Below, piece by piece: positions 1 through 7,835 of a stretch of DNA of 33,770 nucleotides. Location: the IMG/VR virus record IMGVR_UViG_3300044695_000106, positions 1 through 33,770 of that record; one strand, 5' to 3'. Within the stretch, counting starts at the first letter, position 1; each line of letters starts with the position of its first letter. Made by a program: the position numbers and the translations under genes. The DNA is from a virus. Below the pieces are notes generated by a model that was given only the letters and a program-made list of their open reading frames with translations, had not been told where the DNA came from and searched no databases.

Positions 1-127
1 TTTTGATTAACGGGTGAAAGCGGATGCTGTGCCAGTTGCGATCAAAAGCCTCTGATTACGCACAGACGCAGCGAGTAGCCCAACTATTTAGGAAATATCA
101 TGGACTATAAAGACGCATTTAAGAGAA
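1..127. repeat. Terminal direct repeat, left copy (circular contig overlap)
   Basis: Bases 1-127 are identical to 33644-33770. The repeat runs through the end of the SSB-like gene, a short spacer and the first codons of the next gene, so reading frames continue across the junction. An exact 127-base overlap is the size of a common maximum assembly k-mer. It is best read as a circular assembly and not as a physical terminal repeat. The true genome length is 33,643 bp. This fits a headful-packaged, circularly permuted phage, but the packaging mode is inferred. Confidence 0.95.
24..110 (+). CDS. Possible 28-residue peptide between SSB-like gene and winged-helix gene
   Basis: An ATG at 24 opens a 28-codon frame ending at 108-110, overlapping the start of the next gene by 11 bases. 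A purine-rich stretch (GTGAAAGCGG) precedes the ATG. The peptide is basic (starts MLCQLRSK, ends FRKYHGL) and matches no family I recognise. It fills the only gap between the SSB-like gene and the gene at 100, so translational coupling is plausible. It could equally be chance. A second copy lies at 33667-33753 in the repeated end. Confidence 0.22.
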   Translation: MLCQLRSKASDYAQTQRVAQLFRKYHGL

Positions 128-426
128 TTTTCGCCATGCCCGAATTCCCAAGAGTCAGGGCAAATGATCCCCTAACATCGTTTCAGGCTGCAGATTCCAT
201 CAAAGAAGCCGCCACCCAACACCATCAGACAATCTTGGAGTGCCTCCAAACACACGGGCCACTAGGCAAGGATGGCATCTCAGCTTGTACCAACTTGGAC
301 AGCAATCAGGTTGCCAGGCGGCTCAACGAAATGAAAATAATGGGCTTGATTGAATTGACAGGCAAGACAGTCAAATCAAATTCAGGCAGAAGTGAAAGAG
401 AGTGGCAATGTACCCAATCGAATTAG
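100..426 (+). CDS. Small winged-helix-like DNA-binding protein
   Basis: This 108-residue protein has an N-terminal segment with DPLTSFQAAD, a motif common in small phage proteins. A predicted helical winged-helix-like core follows at about residues 38-90 (TILECLQTHGPLGKDGIS, then LDSNQVARRLNEMKIMGLIEL). That pattern of 'N-term helix, recognition helix, then L-I-E-L wing' is typical of MarR/ArsR-like or replication-type winged helices. The start is supported by AGGA seven bases upstream. It is the penultimate gene of the rightward early operon, after the SSB-like gene. A regulatory or replication-accessory role is inferred. No specific family is assigned. Confidence 0.75.
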   Translation: MDYKDAFKRIFAMPEFPRVRANDPLTSFQAADSIKEAATQHHQTILECLQTHGPLGKDGISACTNLDSNQVARRLNEMKIMGLIELTGKTVKSNSGRSEREWQCTQSN

Positions 427-587
427 GCGGCAATCAGCCTGTTCATAGATTACGAACTTGTAATAAATGTGATGAGACCAAGCCGCCAGAGGGAGGGGTT
501 GATATGGGACACAAATGGATTTGCCAAACTTGTTGGATCATGCGTTTGACAGGCAAACATTTGCGCCAAAACTTAACTCAGAAATAA
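408..587 (+). CDS. Small zinc-ribbon protein
   Basis: This protein of about 59 residues carries two Cys pairs, CNKC near residue 18 and CQTC near residue 39, the layout of a treble-clef or zinc-ribbon fold. ATG 408 is preferred because GAGAG lies upstream at usable spacing; GTG 402 in the same frame would add two residues. It overlaps the end of the preceding gene in another frame. Its last 15 bases overlap the 3' end of the convergent lysozyme gene. It is the last gene of the rightward operon. Function is unknown; nucleic-acid binding is a reasonable guess. Confidence 0.7.
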   Translation: MYPIELGGNQPVHRLRTCNKCDETKPPEGGVDMGHKWICQTCWIMRLTGKHLRQNLTQK

Positions 588-1049
588 CGCTCTTTCGTCA
601 ATTCTTCGTTTTTGTAAGCCTTTGAGAACTTTGCCGCCAGCCATGCAGTACTTGAGAAGTTCCTCGGCAGCGCCCTCCATGTCACCCCTAAGTACCTTTT
701 GGCGCAGGGTTGACCTCTGGAGAGTGCCAAGCCCTACATTGAAAGAAAAAGATACCAGTGCGTCAAACTGTCCTTGAGTAAGAGGCACAGGACAATAAGT
801 AGCCACGCCTTTCTCAAACCTAGTAAGGTCTGCCCTAAGTATTGCATCAACTTCCTCCATTGAATGTTTACGCATGGCCTCTGGCGGTGGCACAAAGGCA
901 TCCCGCTGATCTATCTTGAGTTTGCCTTGCTCTGGAAACATCACATGACCAACCCCTACAGTCCACAGTTTTGCAGGGCATTTATATGGATTCTGCCTCA
1001 CGCCCTCGTGATGGCGAATCATGTGCAAGCACTTGTCTGAGATGTTCAT
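573..1049 (-). CDS. Endolysin, GH24 lysozyme with Glu-Cys-Thr triad
   Basis: This is a 158-residue muramidase of the T4/lambdoid GH24 family that hydrolyses the glycan strands of peptidoglycan at lysis. The catalytic Glu is E15 in HHEG. The family spacing E-x8-D/C-x5-T gives C24 (YKCP) and T30 (WTVGVGH), so the usual Asp is a Cys. Downstream NVGLGTLQRSTL and the Arg-rich C-terminal helix are typical of the family. There is no N-terminal hydrophobic segment, so it is not a SAR endolysin and should depend on the holin for release. The start overlaps the end of the holin gene by four bases, and the gene converges on the rightward operon. Confidence 0.93.
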   Translation of the reverse strand: MNISDKCLHMIRHHEGVRQNPYKCPAKLWTVGVGHVMFPEQGKLKIDQRDAFVPPPEAMRKHSMEEVDAILRADLTRFEKGVATYCPVPLTQGQFDALVSFSFNVGLGTLQRSTLRQKVLRGDMEGAAEELLKYCMAGGKVLKGLQKRRIDERALFLS

Positions 1050-1561
1050 TTGCCAAAAGCCCGACCACCAAAGTGGAAAGCAATAATTGAGGCAAACAAG
1101 GCTTGGGTGTCAGAGTCCCACAACATTTCAGACAACTCAATGAACGGCACACCACGATTCCAGCCATAAGCAAATAGGCCAATATCAATAAACAACAACA
1201 GGAAAAAGAACCCGTAAGTAATGACAGGGCGCACACTTGCTCTAAGGTTTTTCATCCATGTGGATGTTCCCTCATTCAAACTTGTGTCATGGGCATAGAG
1301 GGCTTGCATTTCAGCCTGTTGCGCCCCAATCAAAACTTGAGTGGTGTTGGCTGCGCTTTCAGTAGCCAGTTGCTCAGACTTGATGTGTTCAATTCTTTCC
1401 TGTGCTTCAAACCCCGCTTTTCGTAGTTCTAACTCACGGGTGATCTGCATCTGGGCAAGGTTTAACTCATGCTTTTTATCTGATCGATCTTGGAAGAATT
1501 CCAAAATCTTAGGCAAGCCGCCCATCAGGAATGAGATTAGGGTTGAAAGTAGTGTCAGCAT
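1046..1561 (-). CDS. Holin, 3-TM (GTA-type) family
   Basis: This 171-residue protein begins with a hydrophobic segment (residues about 1-22). A long charged helix with repeated Glu/Lys/Gln follows (about 25-85). Two more hydrophobic segments come next, one of them VITYGFFFLLLFIDIGLFAY, with a C-terminal FGGRAFGK. This architecture matches the GTA_holin_3TM / holin superfamily III proteins. It lies directly upstream of, and overlaps, the lysozyme gene, the expected holin-endolysin order. It should form the inner-membrane lesions that let the endolysin out. The family call rests on architecture and context. Confidence 0.82.
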   Translation of the reverse strand: MLTLLSTLISFLMGGLPKILEFFQDRSDKKHELNLAQMQITRELELRKAGFEAQERIEHIKSEQLATESAANTTQVLIGAQQAEMQALYAHDTSLNEGTSTWMKNLRASVRPVITYGFFFLLLFIDIGLFAYGWNRGVPFIELSEMLWDSDTQALFASIIAFHFGGRAFGK

Positions 1562-1570
1562 AGTGATCCT

Positions 1571-2182
1571 TTACTGTTTGCTTTTACTCAATATATTACT
1601 TGCAATTTGCAACATACTAATTGCCTTGTCTAAGTCCTTGGGTTCTTTGTCCCACCCAACAGTGATTTGCCCAACAAACCGACCTTGCTCTGGTGGCACA
1701 CTCACACGGCATCCAAAAGTAACGCCCTTTTCAATGTACCAAAGGCCGATCTCACTTTGAGCCACCGCATATTCACTGCAAGGAATCTCATTAGCCATCA
1801 GTGCAATCACATCACGATTATTGGCTGAACTCTGCGTGAATAAACCAACATCTAAACCATCATGCGTTTTGTCTCTGCCCTCACGGGTATAGGCACGAAA
1901 CAGAACTCTTGTTCCAAATAAAGGGTTTACTTTAAATATGGAAATGACTGTTGCATCAGTGTTTTTAAACAAATGCGCTGCAACATCTTCTGCTCTTTCT
2001 TCTGCAATCGTTGGGAGTTTCTTGTTCTCTTTGTAAGCATCAAATAAAAAAGACTGGTTCTGCCAAACAAAGTACCCAGCGAACGCAAACACCGCCATCA
2101 GTATCAGCGCAAACAGCTTGAATGGGCTATCCACATAGGACAGCACCTTGCTCAATACGTCTGATGGCTTCTCGTCACTCAT
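1571..2182 (-). CDS. Membrane-anchored protein with GAF-like domain, lysis region
   Basis: This 203-residue protein has one N-terminal transmembrane helix at about residues 20-41 (LFALILMAVFAFAGYFVW) and no cleavable signal. An alpha/beta soluble domain follows, with DATVISIFKVN, GLDVGLF and IGLWYIEKGVTFGCRVSVP. The alternation of strands and helices suggests a GAF/PAS-like sensor fold, though I see no diagnostic residues. It is translationally coupled to the small membrane gene before it (ATGA overlap) and lies just upstream of the holin. It could be a lysis-timing or envelope protein, with the domain in the periplasm. This is inference. Confidence 0.75.
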   Translation of the reverse strand: MSDEKPSDVLSKVLSYVDSPFKLFALILMAVFAFAGYFVWQNQSFLFDAYKENKKLPTIAEERAEDVAAHLFKNTDATVISIFKVNPLFGTRVLFRAYTREGRDKTHDGLDVGLFTQSSANNRDVIALMANEIPCSEYAVAQSEIGLWYIEKGVTFGCRVSVPPEQGRFVGQITVGWDKEPKDLDKAISMLQIASNILSKSKQ

Positions 2183-2328
2183 AAACCAATCATTCCAAGT
2201 AATTTGTTCACGATCTTGTCTGACAAGTCGTCAGGCAAAAACTTGAGAAATCCAAGCACCCACCAAGCCACGCACAGCCTGACAAAGACTTTAAGGAATA
2301 GATCAAATTGCTTTTGGTACTCATTCAC
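2179..2328 (-). CDS. 49-residue small membrane protein, coupled at both ends
   Basis: A GTG at 2328 opens a 49-codon frame ending at 2179-2181. The GTG overlaps the stop of the preceding gene (GTGA), and the stop overlaps the start of the next (ATGA), so it exactly fills the gap between them. AAGGTG precedes the start. The peptide begins MNEYQKQFDLFLK, has a hydrophobic, aromatic-rich segment (VFVRLCVAWWVLGFLKFL, about residues 14-31), then an amphipathic tail ending GMIGL. It is too short for usual gene-length cutoffs. Its position suggests a lysis-cassette membrane peptide. Confidence 0.72.
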   Translation of the reverse strand: MNEYQKQFDLFLKVFVRLCVAWWVLGFLKFLPDDLSDKIVNKLLGMIGL

Positions 2329-2819
2329 CGACCACACCTTGTTTTGGCACACAAGTCTTGTATCTCAGCAATGCCCCAACCAACTGCGCCTAAGAGCATC
2401 ACAATGATTACGACACCAAACGCCCATGCCAATTGCTCTTGTTCTTCTTCTTTGCGCTTCTTTTCTTCTGCCTTGGCTTGTCTGGCTAAGTGGGCATCTT
2501 CAATGTCCATCTGCTGTTGGCGTTTTTTAATCTTGTCCCAGACATCGGCACGACCAGTTGCCTGAAACAACATCATTAACTCTTGCTCAAACCGCTTGGC
2601 CTCATCAAGTGCCATTTCGATTTGTAACGCAGCACCTAAGTTTGATTTGTTGCCAGATCGTTTGGCTTCTACCATCGCCCTAGTTGCAACGCTCTTAGCG
2701 TCAAACATCTTGGCGATAGAGGGCGCTAAACCAGCCAGATCATTTGCAACCTTACTGGCCTTTTTGACTACGCTGATTGCAGTCTGTAGTCCTTGTAAAG
2801 CGGTGATCGGATCGATCAT
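2325..2819 (-). CDS. Coiled-coil protein with C-terminal transmembrane helix
   Basis: This is a 164-residue protein. ATG 2819 is chosen because it overlaps the previous stop as ATGA; a TTG three codons upstream has no such support. The body is helical and charged, with Ala/Lys/Glu-rich segments up to about residue 130 (KRFEQELMM, KKRQQQMDIEDA, AEEKKRKEEEQEQ). A membrane helix follows near 132-152 (WAFGVVIIVMLLGAVGWGI), then a short tail with two Cys. It sits between the ejection-protein genes and the holin. A spanin-like or holin-accessory role is possible, but no family is recognised. Confidence 0.72.
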   Translation of the reverse strand: MIDPITALQGLQTAISVVKKASKVANDLAGLAPSIAKMFDAKSVATRAMVEAKRSGNKSNLGAALQIEMALDEAKRFEQELMMLFQATGRADVWDKIKKRQQQMDIEDAHLARQAKAEEKKRKEEEQEQLAWAFGVVIIVMLLGAVGWGIAEIQDLCAKTRCGR

Positions 2820-3019
2820 TTTGTCCAATGACTACTGAAGTACCCCATAACAGTAGAAACGCCTGAAACAAGTGCCATGCCCATCCAAAAGCCACCACGA
2901 CCTTTGTTAGCCAAAGCAATCAAGGTTTCCATGTTGGCTTCTAGCTTGTCGATCTTGGCCTCCATAGATTCGACCTTTTGCCAAAGAACGCCATATTTGA
3001 CCAAATCAATATCAGACAT
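2816..3019 (-). CDS. Small coiled-coil membrane protein, holin-like
   Basis: This 67-residue protein has an N-terminal coiled coil with heptad-like spacing (residues about 8-37, VESMEAKIDKLEANMETLIAL) and a basic turn, NKGRGG. One membrane helix follows (about 43-61, FWMGMALVSGVSTVMGYF), with a short C-terminus. Small proteins of this plan are common in phage lysis cassettes and resemble XhlA-type or holin-like proteins. The gene starts at the stop of the large ejection-type gene and overlaps the next by four bases. A second holin or antiholin is plausible. Confidence 0.75.
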   Translation of the reverse strand: MSDIDLVKYGVLWQKVESMEAKIDKLEANMETLIALANKGRGGFWMGMALVSGVSTVMGYFSSHWTK

Positions 3020-5580
3020 TATTTCCCCAAATCTTTTAATTTGTTCTGACCAGTTTGTTTGCCAAGTTCAGCGGCTTTCTTTTGTTCTTTTTCCATCTTC
3101 TTGACAGCCTTGGTTTCTGCTCTAGCGGCTTTTGCAGCTTGATATTTTGCACCAACTTCACGACCAACATACGCACCAGCAGCCGCACCCATTGGGCCTT
3201 CTCCTAAATAGCTACCAATTGCACCGCCAGTGGTAGCGCCAAGGCCAGGCGCAGCCTTCTCTAGCAATCCAACCCTACGTTGCTGAAGTGCCGCACCCTC
3301 ATATTTCAATGATGGCGTATATTGACCAACAGCATTTAATTTATAAAAATTCTGAACTTCTGCGGGTGGGAATGTTTCAACAATCTTTTGACCAACAACT
3401 GAGTTCATCACATTGTTGGCTTTCTTTGAACTCCACTCGCCTACATTACTAGCGCCAGCTTTGTAAACCTCACGGGCTAAAGCGCCATCAATCTCTGCTA
3501 CTGCGGCTTTCGCAGACTGCATCAATTCAGGTGGCACTGGTGGCATACCTTCAGGGGCATTACGCACACGACCATTTGCCAATTCATTCAAAGTGTCACG
3601 AATATGCCGCCACTGATCTTTTGGCATATTGTTCAATTTTGTTGGTATTTTCTCCAATGGAGTAGCAGAAGTAACCACGCCATTTTTGTCAACTTCACCA
3701 AAGATTTTGTCTATGCCTTTTGACTTAAACAAGTCTTTTTCCAACTTGTGGATGCTGTCACCAAGTTTATAAAGTGCAGGGTCAGCAACAGCGGCAATGT
3801 CTCTGTCAAGCGCAGAGTTGATGTCGCTAATTGTTCCCGCTTTTTCTCTGCTCCAAACTTGAGGGCTGTTCATTCGTTTGCGAACATAGTCGTATGCGGC
3901 AACAGAGCCAGGTGGCGCAACTGTGCCATCCTTCAATTTAAATCCAACTGTTTTGGCAAGTTCTACTAATTCTTTTGCCGCCTCAACCACATTACTTGTG
4001 CCAGCGGCTTTGGCTGTTGAAAGTTCTACAGGGTCTTTAAAAAAGTTATCAATGTTTGTTGTATTGATCCTGTTATCGCCAAATTTTTCACGGGCAGAGT
4101 TGTAGATTGTTTGTTTGGCTTGGTTTAAATAACCCATCAAACTTGCGTTTGACATATCTTCGGGTGATTTGCCATGAAACACATCATTGATGCGCTCGCC
4201 ACGTTGTTCATCATTGATCAAACTCTTTGATGCGCCTGTAGCGTTTACTCGATCTTCAGCATATTTTGACAAGCCAATTTGCTCATTAGCAATTTGCTCT
4301 TTCATCTTTAAGCCAAGTGGAGTTGGCTCTGCCATGTTTGCTAATGCGTGTTCATTACGCAATAGATTGTCGTTGCCCGTCACCACGCCTGGCCTTGGAT
4401 TAACGCCTGGCAAGACCTCTTGGAACAACTGAGACCTTAACTGCTGTTCTGCAACAGGCACATCTTTTGTAATTTTGGTTAATTTAATTTGGGGGAAAGT
4501 CTCGCTTCCACCAAGTTCTTCGCCTGTAAATTTACCCGCATAAGGGTTGTTGGAGGCGGCAGCCGCACCGACACTGCCAGGCTTGGCTTGCATCGCCTGA
4601 AACTGTGCTTGCGCTTCTGCGGCAGTGCCACCTGGTCGCTGAACTTGCAACTCCGCAGCCGCTTCCCGAATAGGCTTAGTTACCGCTTTCGCTGTTTGCG
4701 TAACAGCGGGGGCGGCTTCTCTTACGGCTTGTGGCAATGCAACAGAACCGATCACCACCATGTTTCTAATGTCTTGTGCGGGAATTCCTGTTTTCTCAGA
4801 AATCTGCTCTGGAGTCATGCCCAACACATTGAACATTCTGTTTATTTCTTTGGCAACAGGCTCTGTAATACCACCTAAAGGTTGTTGGTATGTTGGTTTA
4901 GCAGTTATGCCAAAGGCTTTGCCCAAAGGCTTGTCAATGGTGGCTGCGGCTTGTTGACCAATACGCTCTGCTTGTTCAGGTGTGTTGACTGTTCTTGCCA
5001 AAGCCTGAACACCCGCACCATAGATGGCGGGAACGGGAGAATATAAAACATCAACTGCGCCAGCAACTCGCTCACCTAAAGCCCGTTTGCCTTCTTGAAT
5101 TTGACCAAACACTTCACCAGCACTAGGCACTTGACCAAACAATCTGCTAACAACACCACGAACACCACCTTGTTTTTGTTGATCAGGAGGCGGTGCTTGA
5201 ACGCTTGGGGCGCTTGGCTGTGCAGTAGGGGCGGCAGGGGCGTTAGCAGCAACAGGGGCGGCTTGAGGCGCTTGAGGCTGTTTACCAGAAAAGAACGCCT
5301 CTAATGGGTCTGAACTAACGGGTGCAGCGGCTTGTGCTTCACTTGATACAGATTTTTTTATTGTTTTGTTTTTTGCAGCAATTTCTTTTAGCAAAGATTC
5401 AACATCTCTAGCGGCACGTTGATCACCTGAATTTGCTTTTTTTTGCGCTTTAGCTAATTCATCTTGCAAAATAGCCATTGAATCAAGTTCACGTTTAGAT
5501 TGTGATGGTGATGCAGATGGTTTAGCGGGTGGCGCTTCTGTTTTACCACCAGCAAAAAATTGTTCTAATACATCAGCCAT
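3019..5580 (-). CDS. Large ejection/internal virion protein (P22 gp16 position)
   Basis: This 853-residue protein is the last of three consecutive genes in the positions of P22 gp7-gp20-gp16. The N-terminal ~150 residues are Ala/Pro/Gln-rich and disordered, and hold two copies of a short motif (VLEQFFAGGK near residue 4, PLEAFFSGKQ near 93). A Gly/Ala-rich stretch near 760-810 (GLGATTGGAIGSYLGEG, GAAAGAYVG) looks membrane-active. The C-terminus is Lys-rich helix. No transglycosylase motif was recognised. It is longer than P22 gp16 (609 residues). It should be carried in the capsid and injected with DNA; this rests on synteny and composition. Confidence 0.75.
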   Translation of the reverse strand: MADVLEQFFAGGKTEAPPAKPSASPSQSKRELDSMAILQDELAKAQKKANSGDQRAARDVESLLKEIAAKNKTIKKSVSSEAQAAAPVSSDPLEAFFSGKQPQAPQAAPVAANAPAAPTAQPSAPSVQAPPPDQQKQGGVRGVVSRLFGQVPSAGEVFGQIQEGKRALGERVAGAVDVLYSPVPAIYGAGVQALARTVNTPEQAERIGQQAAATIDKPLGKAFGITAKPTYQQPLGGITEPVAKEINRMFNVLGMTPEQISEKTGIPAQDIRNMVVIGSVALPQAVREAAPAVTQTAKAVTKPIREAAAELQVQRPGGTAAEAQAQFQAMQAKPGSVGAAAASNNPYAGKFTGEELGGSETFPQIKLTKITKDVPVAEQQLRSQLFQEVLPGVNPRPGVVTGNDNLLRNEHALANMAEPTPLGLKMKEQIANEQIGLSKYAEDRVNATGASKSLINDEQRGERINDVFHGKSPEDMSNASLMGYLNQAKQTIYNSAREKFGDNRINTTNIDNFFKDPVELSTAKAAGTSNVVEAAKELVELAKTVGFKLKDGTVAPPGSVAAYDYVRKRMNSPQVWSREKAGTISDINSALDRDIAAVADPALYKLGDSIHKLEKDLFKSKGIDKIFGEVDKNGVVTSATPLEKIPTKLNNMPKDQWRHIRDTLNELANGRVRNAPEGMPPVPPELMQSAKAAVAEIDGALAREVYKAGASNVGEWSSKKANNVMNSVVGQKIVETFPPAEVQNFYKLNAVGQYTPSLKYEGAALQQRRVGLLEKAAPGLGATTGGAIGSYLGEGPMGAAAGAYVGREVGAKYQAAKAARAETKAVKKMEKEQKKAAELGKQTGQNKLKDLGK

Positions 5581-7082
5581 TACAAACTCCCAGTTTCAGA
5601 CAGTTTCTTAATGTTCTGATATTTAGTCAGAAAATCCTTGTATTGGCTAGAGTCAGGGAATAAACGATTTAATTCGGCTTTTTGTTTTGCAGGGTCTTTT
5701 ACAAAACGAACAATGTTCATTGCTTCAAAAACCTTGGTATCAGCGTTAGCGTTCCATGCTTGCTGATAAGCCTTCATGTTGTTGTCGCCAAATCGCAAGG
5801 CAAACTTTTGTGCGCCATTCGCTTGCATATCAAGGTTAGTTTGATCAGCTTGAACCCTACGGGCAATTTCCACCAACTTTTCAGGTGGCATTTTAATTGT
5901 GCCGTTAGCAACGGCTTGCATATCTAAGCCCGCCACGCTGTTTCCAGAACCACCCATAGCGGAGGCATTAGACAAAGCCAATCGTGCAAGGTCTTTAGCC
6001 AAAACATCATATTCTGCGCTATTGATTGCCATGCGGATTTTTCTTCCAACTTGACCCGCCAAGCCACCACCTTTTTCAAACTCATAAAGATTTTCATTTA
6101 AAAGGTTGGCTTGTTTAATTACTTCTTCAACGTTTCTTCGACCAGTTGGCAAATCACCTTGTGCGTTTACCATTCTTGTTCTGTATGCTTGCCCCGCTGT
6201 TTGATCAACAATTTCGGTTGGCTCTGGAATATAGGATTGTGAGGCGCTTCGCACAGGATAAGGCACACGCATACCAGGCGCTACTTCAGTACCCGCACCA
6301 ACAGGGACAACAGCACCACCAGAGGGTTGTGCTGGCGCTTGCAAACCACCCGCAACACCAATCGTAGCAGTCGGTGCGGCTGCGCCAATAGCGGGTTGGG
6401 TAGTGACAGTTTTGCCAGTTTCTGTCGTTTGAATGGTGGGGGCAAGTGTGGTTTGTTGCTCTTTAGGCGACCACAAACTTTGACCTGATTTAATCAATGC
6501 GTCAGGCAAACCCTCTGATGGAATCTTTGAGAAGATTGGAAGATAAGCCTCATTAACCAATCTTTTAACTTCAGGATCGTTATTGCTTTCAACAATTAAG
6601 TTGTTCAGTTCACTAGCAACAAGCGCAGGGTCTTTTACACCCGCACGACCAAGCAATCCAAGTTTGGAAGCAATAATTTGTCGTGTGTTTTGATCCATGT
6701 TGCGTTTGGCAGAAAACGCTTCAGTTTGAGATTTAGCCAAATTAGTCAAATCATTGATGGCGGGAACGCCCGTCAAAGGCATGATCTTGGGAATCAGAGA
6801 AGTAAATTTGGCAGGGTCAAACCGACCATCAGTCATAATTTCTTGAGGATTCGACATTAAAGTCTGAAAGTTCGTGCGCTCTTTATCTCTTTGTTCTTCA
6901 ACACCCAAAGCAATTTCACCAGTTCGAACAGCTTGTTGCTTTTGCTGAAGTTCTAGCGGGTTGATCTGAGCCGCTTGTTGGTACTGTTGTGCGCCACGGG
7001 CGACATTTATCATGTCCCCAAGGCTCATGCTTGGCACAGGCTTGATCTGTGTTGCAACTGGAGAAACGCTTAAATCTGCCAT
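5580..7082 (-). CDS. Ejection/internal virion protein (P22 gp20 position)
   Basis: This 500-residue protein lacks recognisable catalytic motifs. It has a Gln/Ala-rich helical N-terminus (residues about 20-70, GAQQYQQAAQINPLELQQKQQ). A low-complexity Ala/Gly/Pro/Thr linker follows near 225-275 (TTQPAIGAAAPTATIGVAGG), then a helical C-terminal half. The length is close to P22 gp20 (471 residues), and the gene lies between the gp7-like and gp16-position genes. A role as a pilot or ejection protein entering the host envelope is inferred from synteny. Its start overlaps nothing and follows a short spacer after the gp7-like gene. Confidence 0.72.
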   Translation of the reverse strand: MADLSVSPVATQIKPVPSMSLGDMINVARGAQQYQQAAQINPLELQQKQQAVRTGEIALGVEEQRDKERTNFQTLMSNPQEIMTDGRFDPAKFTSLIPKIMPLTGVPAINDLTNLAKSQTEAFSAKRNMDQNTRQIIASKLGLLGRAGVKDPALVASELNNLIVESNNDPEVKRLVNEAYLPIFSKIPSEGLPDALIKSGQSLWSPKEQQTTLAPTIQTTETGKTVTTQPAIGAAAPTATIGVAGGLQAPAQPSGGAVVPVGAGTEVAPGMRVPYPVRSASQSYIPEPTEIVDQTAGQAYRTRMVNAQGDLPTGRRNVEEVIKQANLLNENLYEFEKGGGLAGQVGRKIRMAINSAEYDVLAKDLARLALSNASAMGGSGNSVAGLDMQAVANGTIKMPPEKLVEIARRVQADQTNLDMQANGAQKFALRFGDNNMKAYQQAWNANADTKVFEAMNIVRFVKDPAKQKAELNRLFPDSSQYKDFLTKYQNIKKLSETGSL

Positions 7083-7093
7083 TTTTTATCCAA

Positions 7094-7834
7094 TCAACCT
7101 ATTGGTGGGGGTGTAGGTGTGAAATAAGGGCTGAGTGCAGGGTTCATGGTTGTTGCACCGCCAGCCGTGATGCCACCACCGCCTTGTGGTGTAAGTAATT
7201 GAGCCAATGTCAAAGCATTTCCGATGCCGCCATAAGCGCCAGCCATTGCGTTTGCCGCACCCACTTGACCCGCACCCAAAGCAGAAGCGCCACCAATACC
7301 CAACTGGCTCAATGCGTTTGCAGTGTTTGTGCCTAAAGTGTTGGTTTGAGACTGAGCCGTTTGACCGATACCCGCAAGGCTTGCCAATCTGTTATAAATG
7401 TTTGACTGTTGGTTTTGATAATTGGTAAAAGCCTGTTGTGCGCCTGACTTGGCATATTCTTGAGCAAATTTCATTTTTGCCAAATCTACGTTAGAGCCAC
7501 CGCCACCAACATTCATGGTTTGGCCCGTAGCGCCAAGACCCTGCTCAAGCATGAACTTATAACTTGGGTCTAAGTTTTTAATCAGATCAGCAGATGTAAA
7601 TTCCTTAGTAAAGGATGGCAACATCGTATTGATCTGATTTAACGCCCCATAACCAGCTTCACGATAAGGCTTCTGCTGTGCATTAAGGATGTCAAACATC
7701 TCACGCTGTTGTTTGGCAGCGTCTTGAGTCGATTGGTATTGAAGTTCAGAAGCACTTTCTGCGGCTTTGGCTTGTTTTCTAGAACCTAAAAATCCTAAAA
7801 CTGCGCTGCCTCCAATTGCCCATGCTAATGGCAT
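7094..7834 (-). CDS. DNA transfer protein, P22 gp7-like ejection protein
   Basis: This 246-residue protein has a hydrophobic N-terminus (AWAIGGSAVLGFLGS). A long Gln/Ala-rich helix follows (KQAKAAESASELQYQS, AAKQQREMFDILNAQQKPYR), then Gly/Asn/Gln-rich repeats and a Pro-rich tail. The 'GxxxxLGFLGSRKQAKA ... QQKPYREAGYGAL' pattern is typical of phage DNA-transfer proteins related to P22 gp7 (229 residues). It is the first of three ejection-type genes, directly after the cupin gene. These proteins leave the capsid before the DNA and help it cross the periplasm. Confidence 0.82.
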   Translation of the reverse strand: MPLAWAIGGSAVLGFLGSRKQAKAAESASELQYQSTQDAAKQQREMFDILNAQQKPYREAGYGALNQINTMLPSFTKEFTSADLIKNLDPSYKFMLEQGLGATGQTMNVGGGGSNVDLAKMKFAQEYAKSGAQQAFTNYQNQQSNIYNRLASLAGIGQTAQSQTNTLGTNTANALSQLGIGGASALGAGQVGAANAMAGAYGGIGNALTLAQLLTPQGGGGITAGGATTMNPALSPYFTPTPPPIG

Positions 7835-7835
7835 A

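Noticed and set aside
982-1236. 84-residue Leu/Cys-rich minus-strand frame across the holin and lysozyme genes
   Set aside because: It lies out of frame over well-recognised holin and lysozyme sequence, and its composition follows the hydrophobic codons read in another frame. It has no independent ribosome site.
4489-4878. 129-residue plus-strand frame inside the large ejection gene
   Set aside because: It is antisense to a long, coherent gene and its sequence is Arg/Cys/Ser-rich low-quality protein, typical of a shadow frame.
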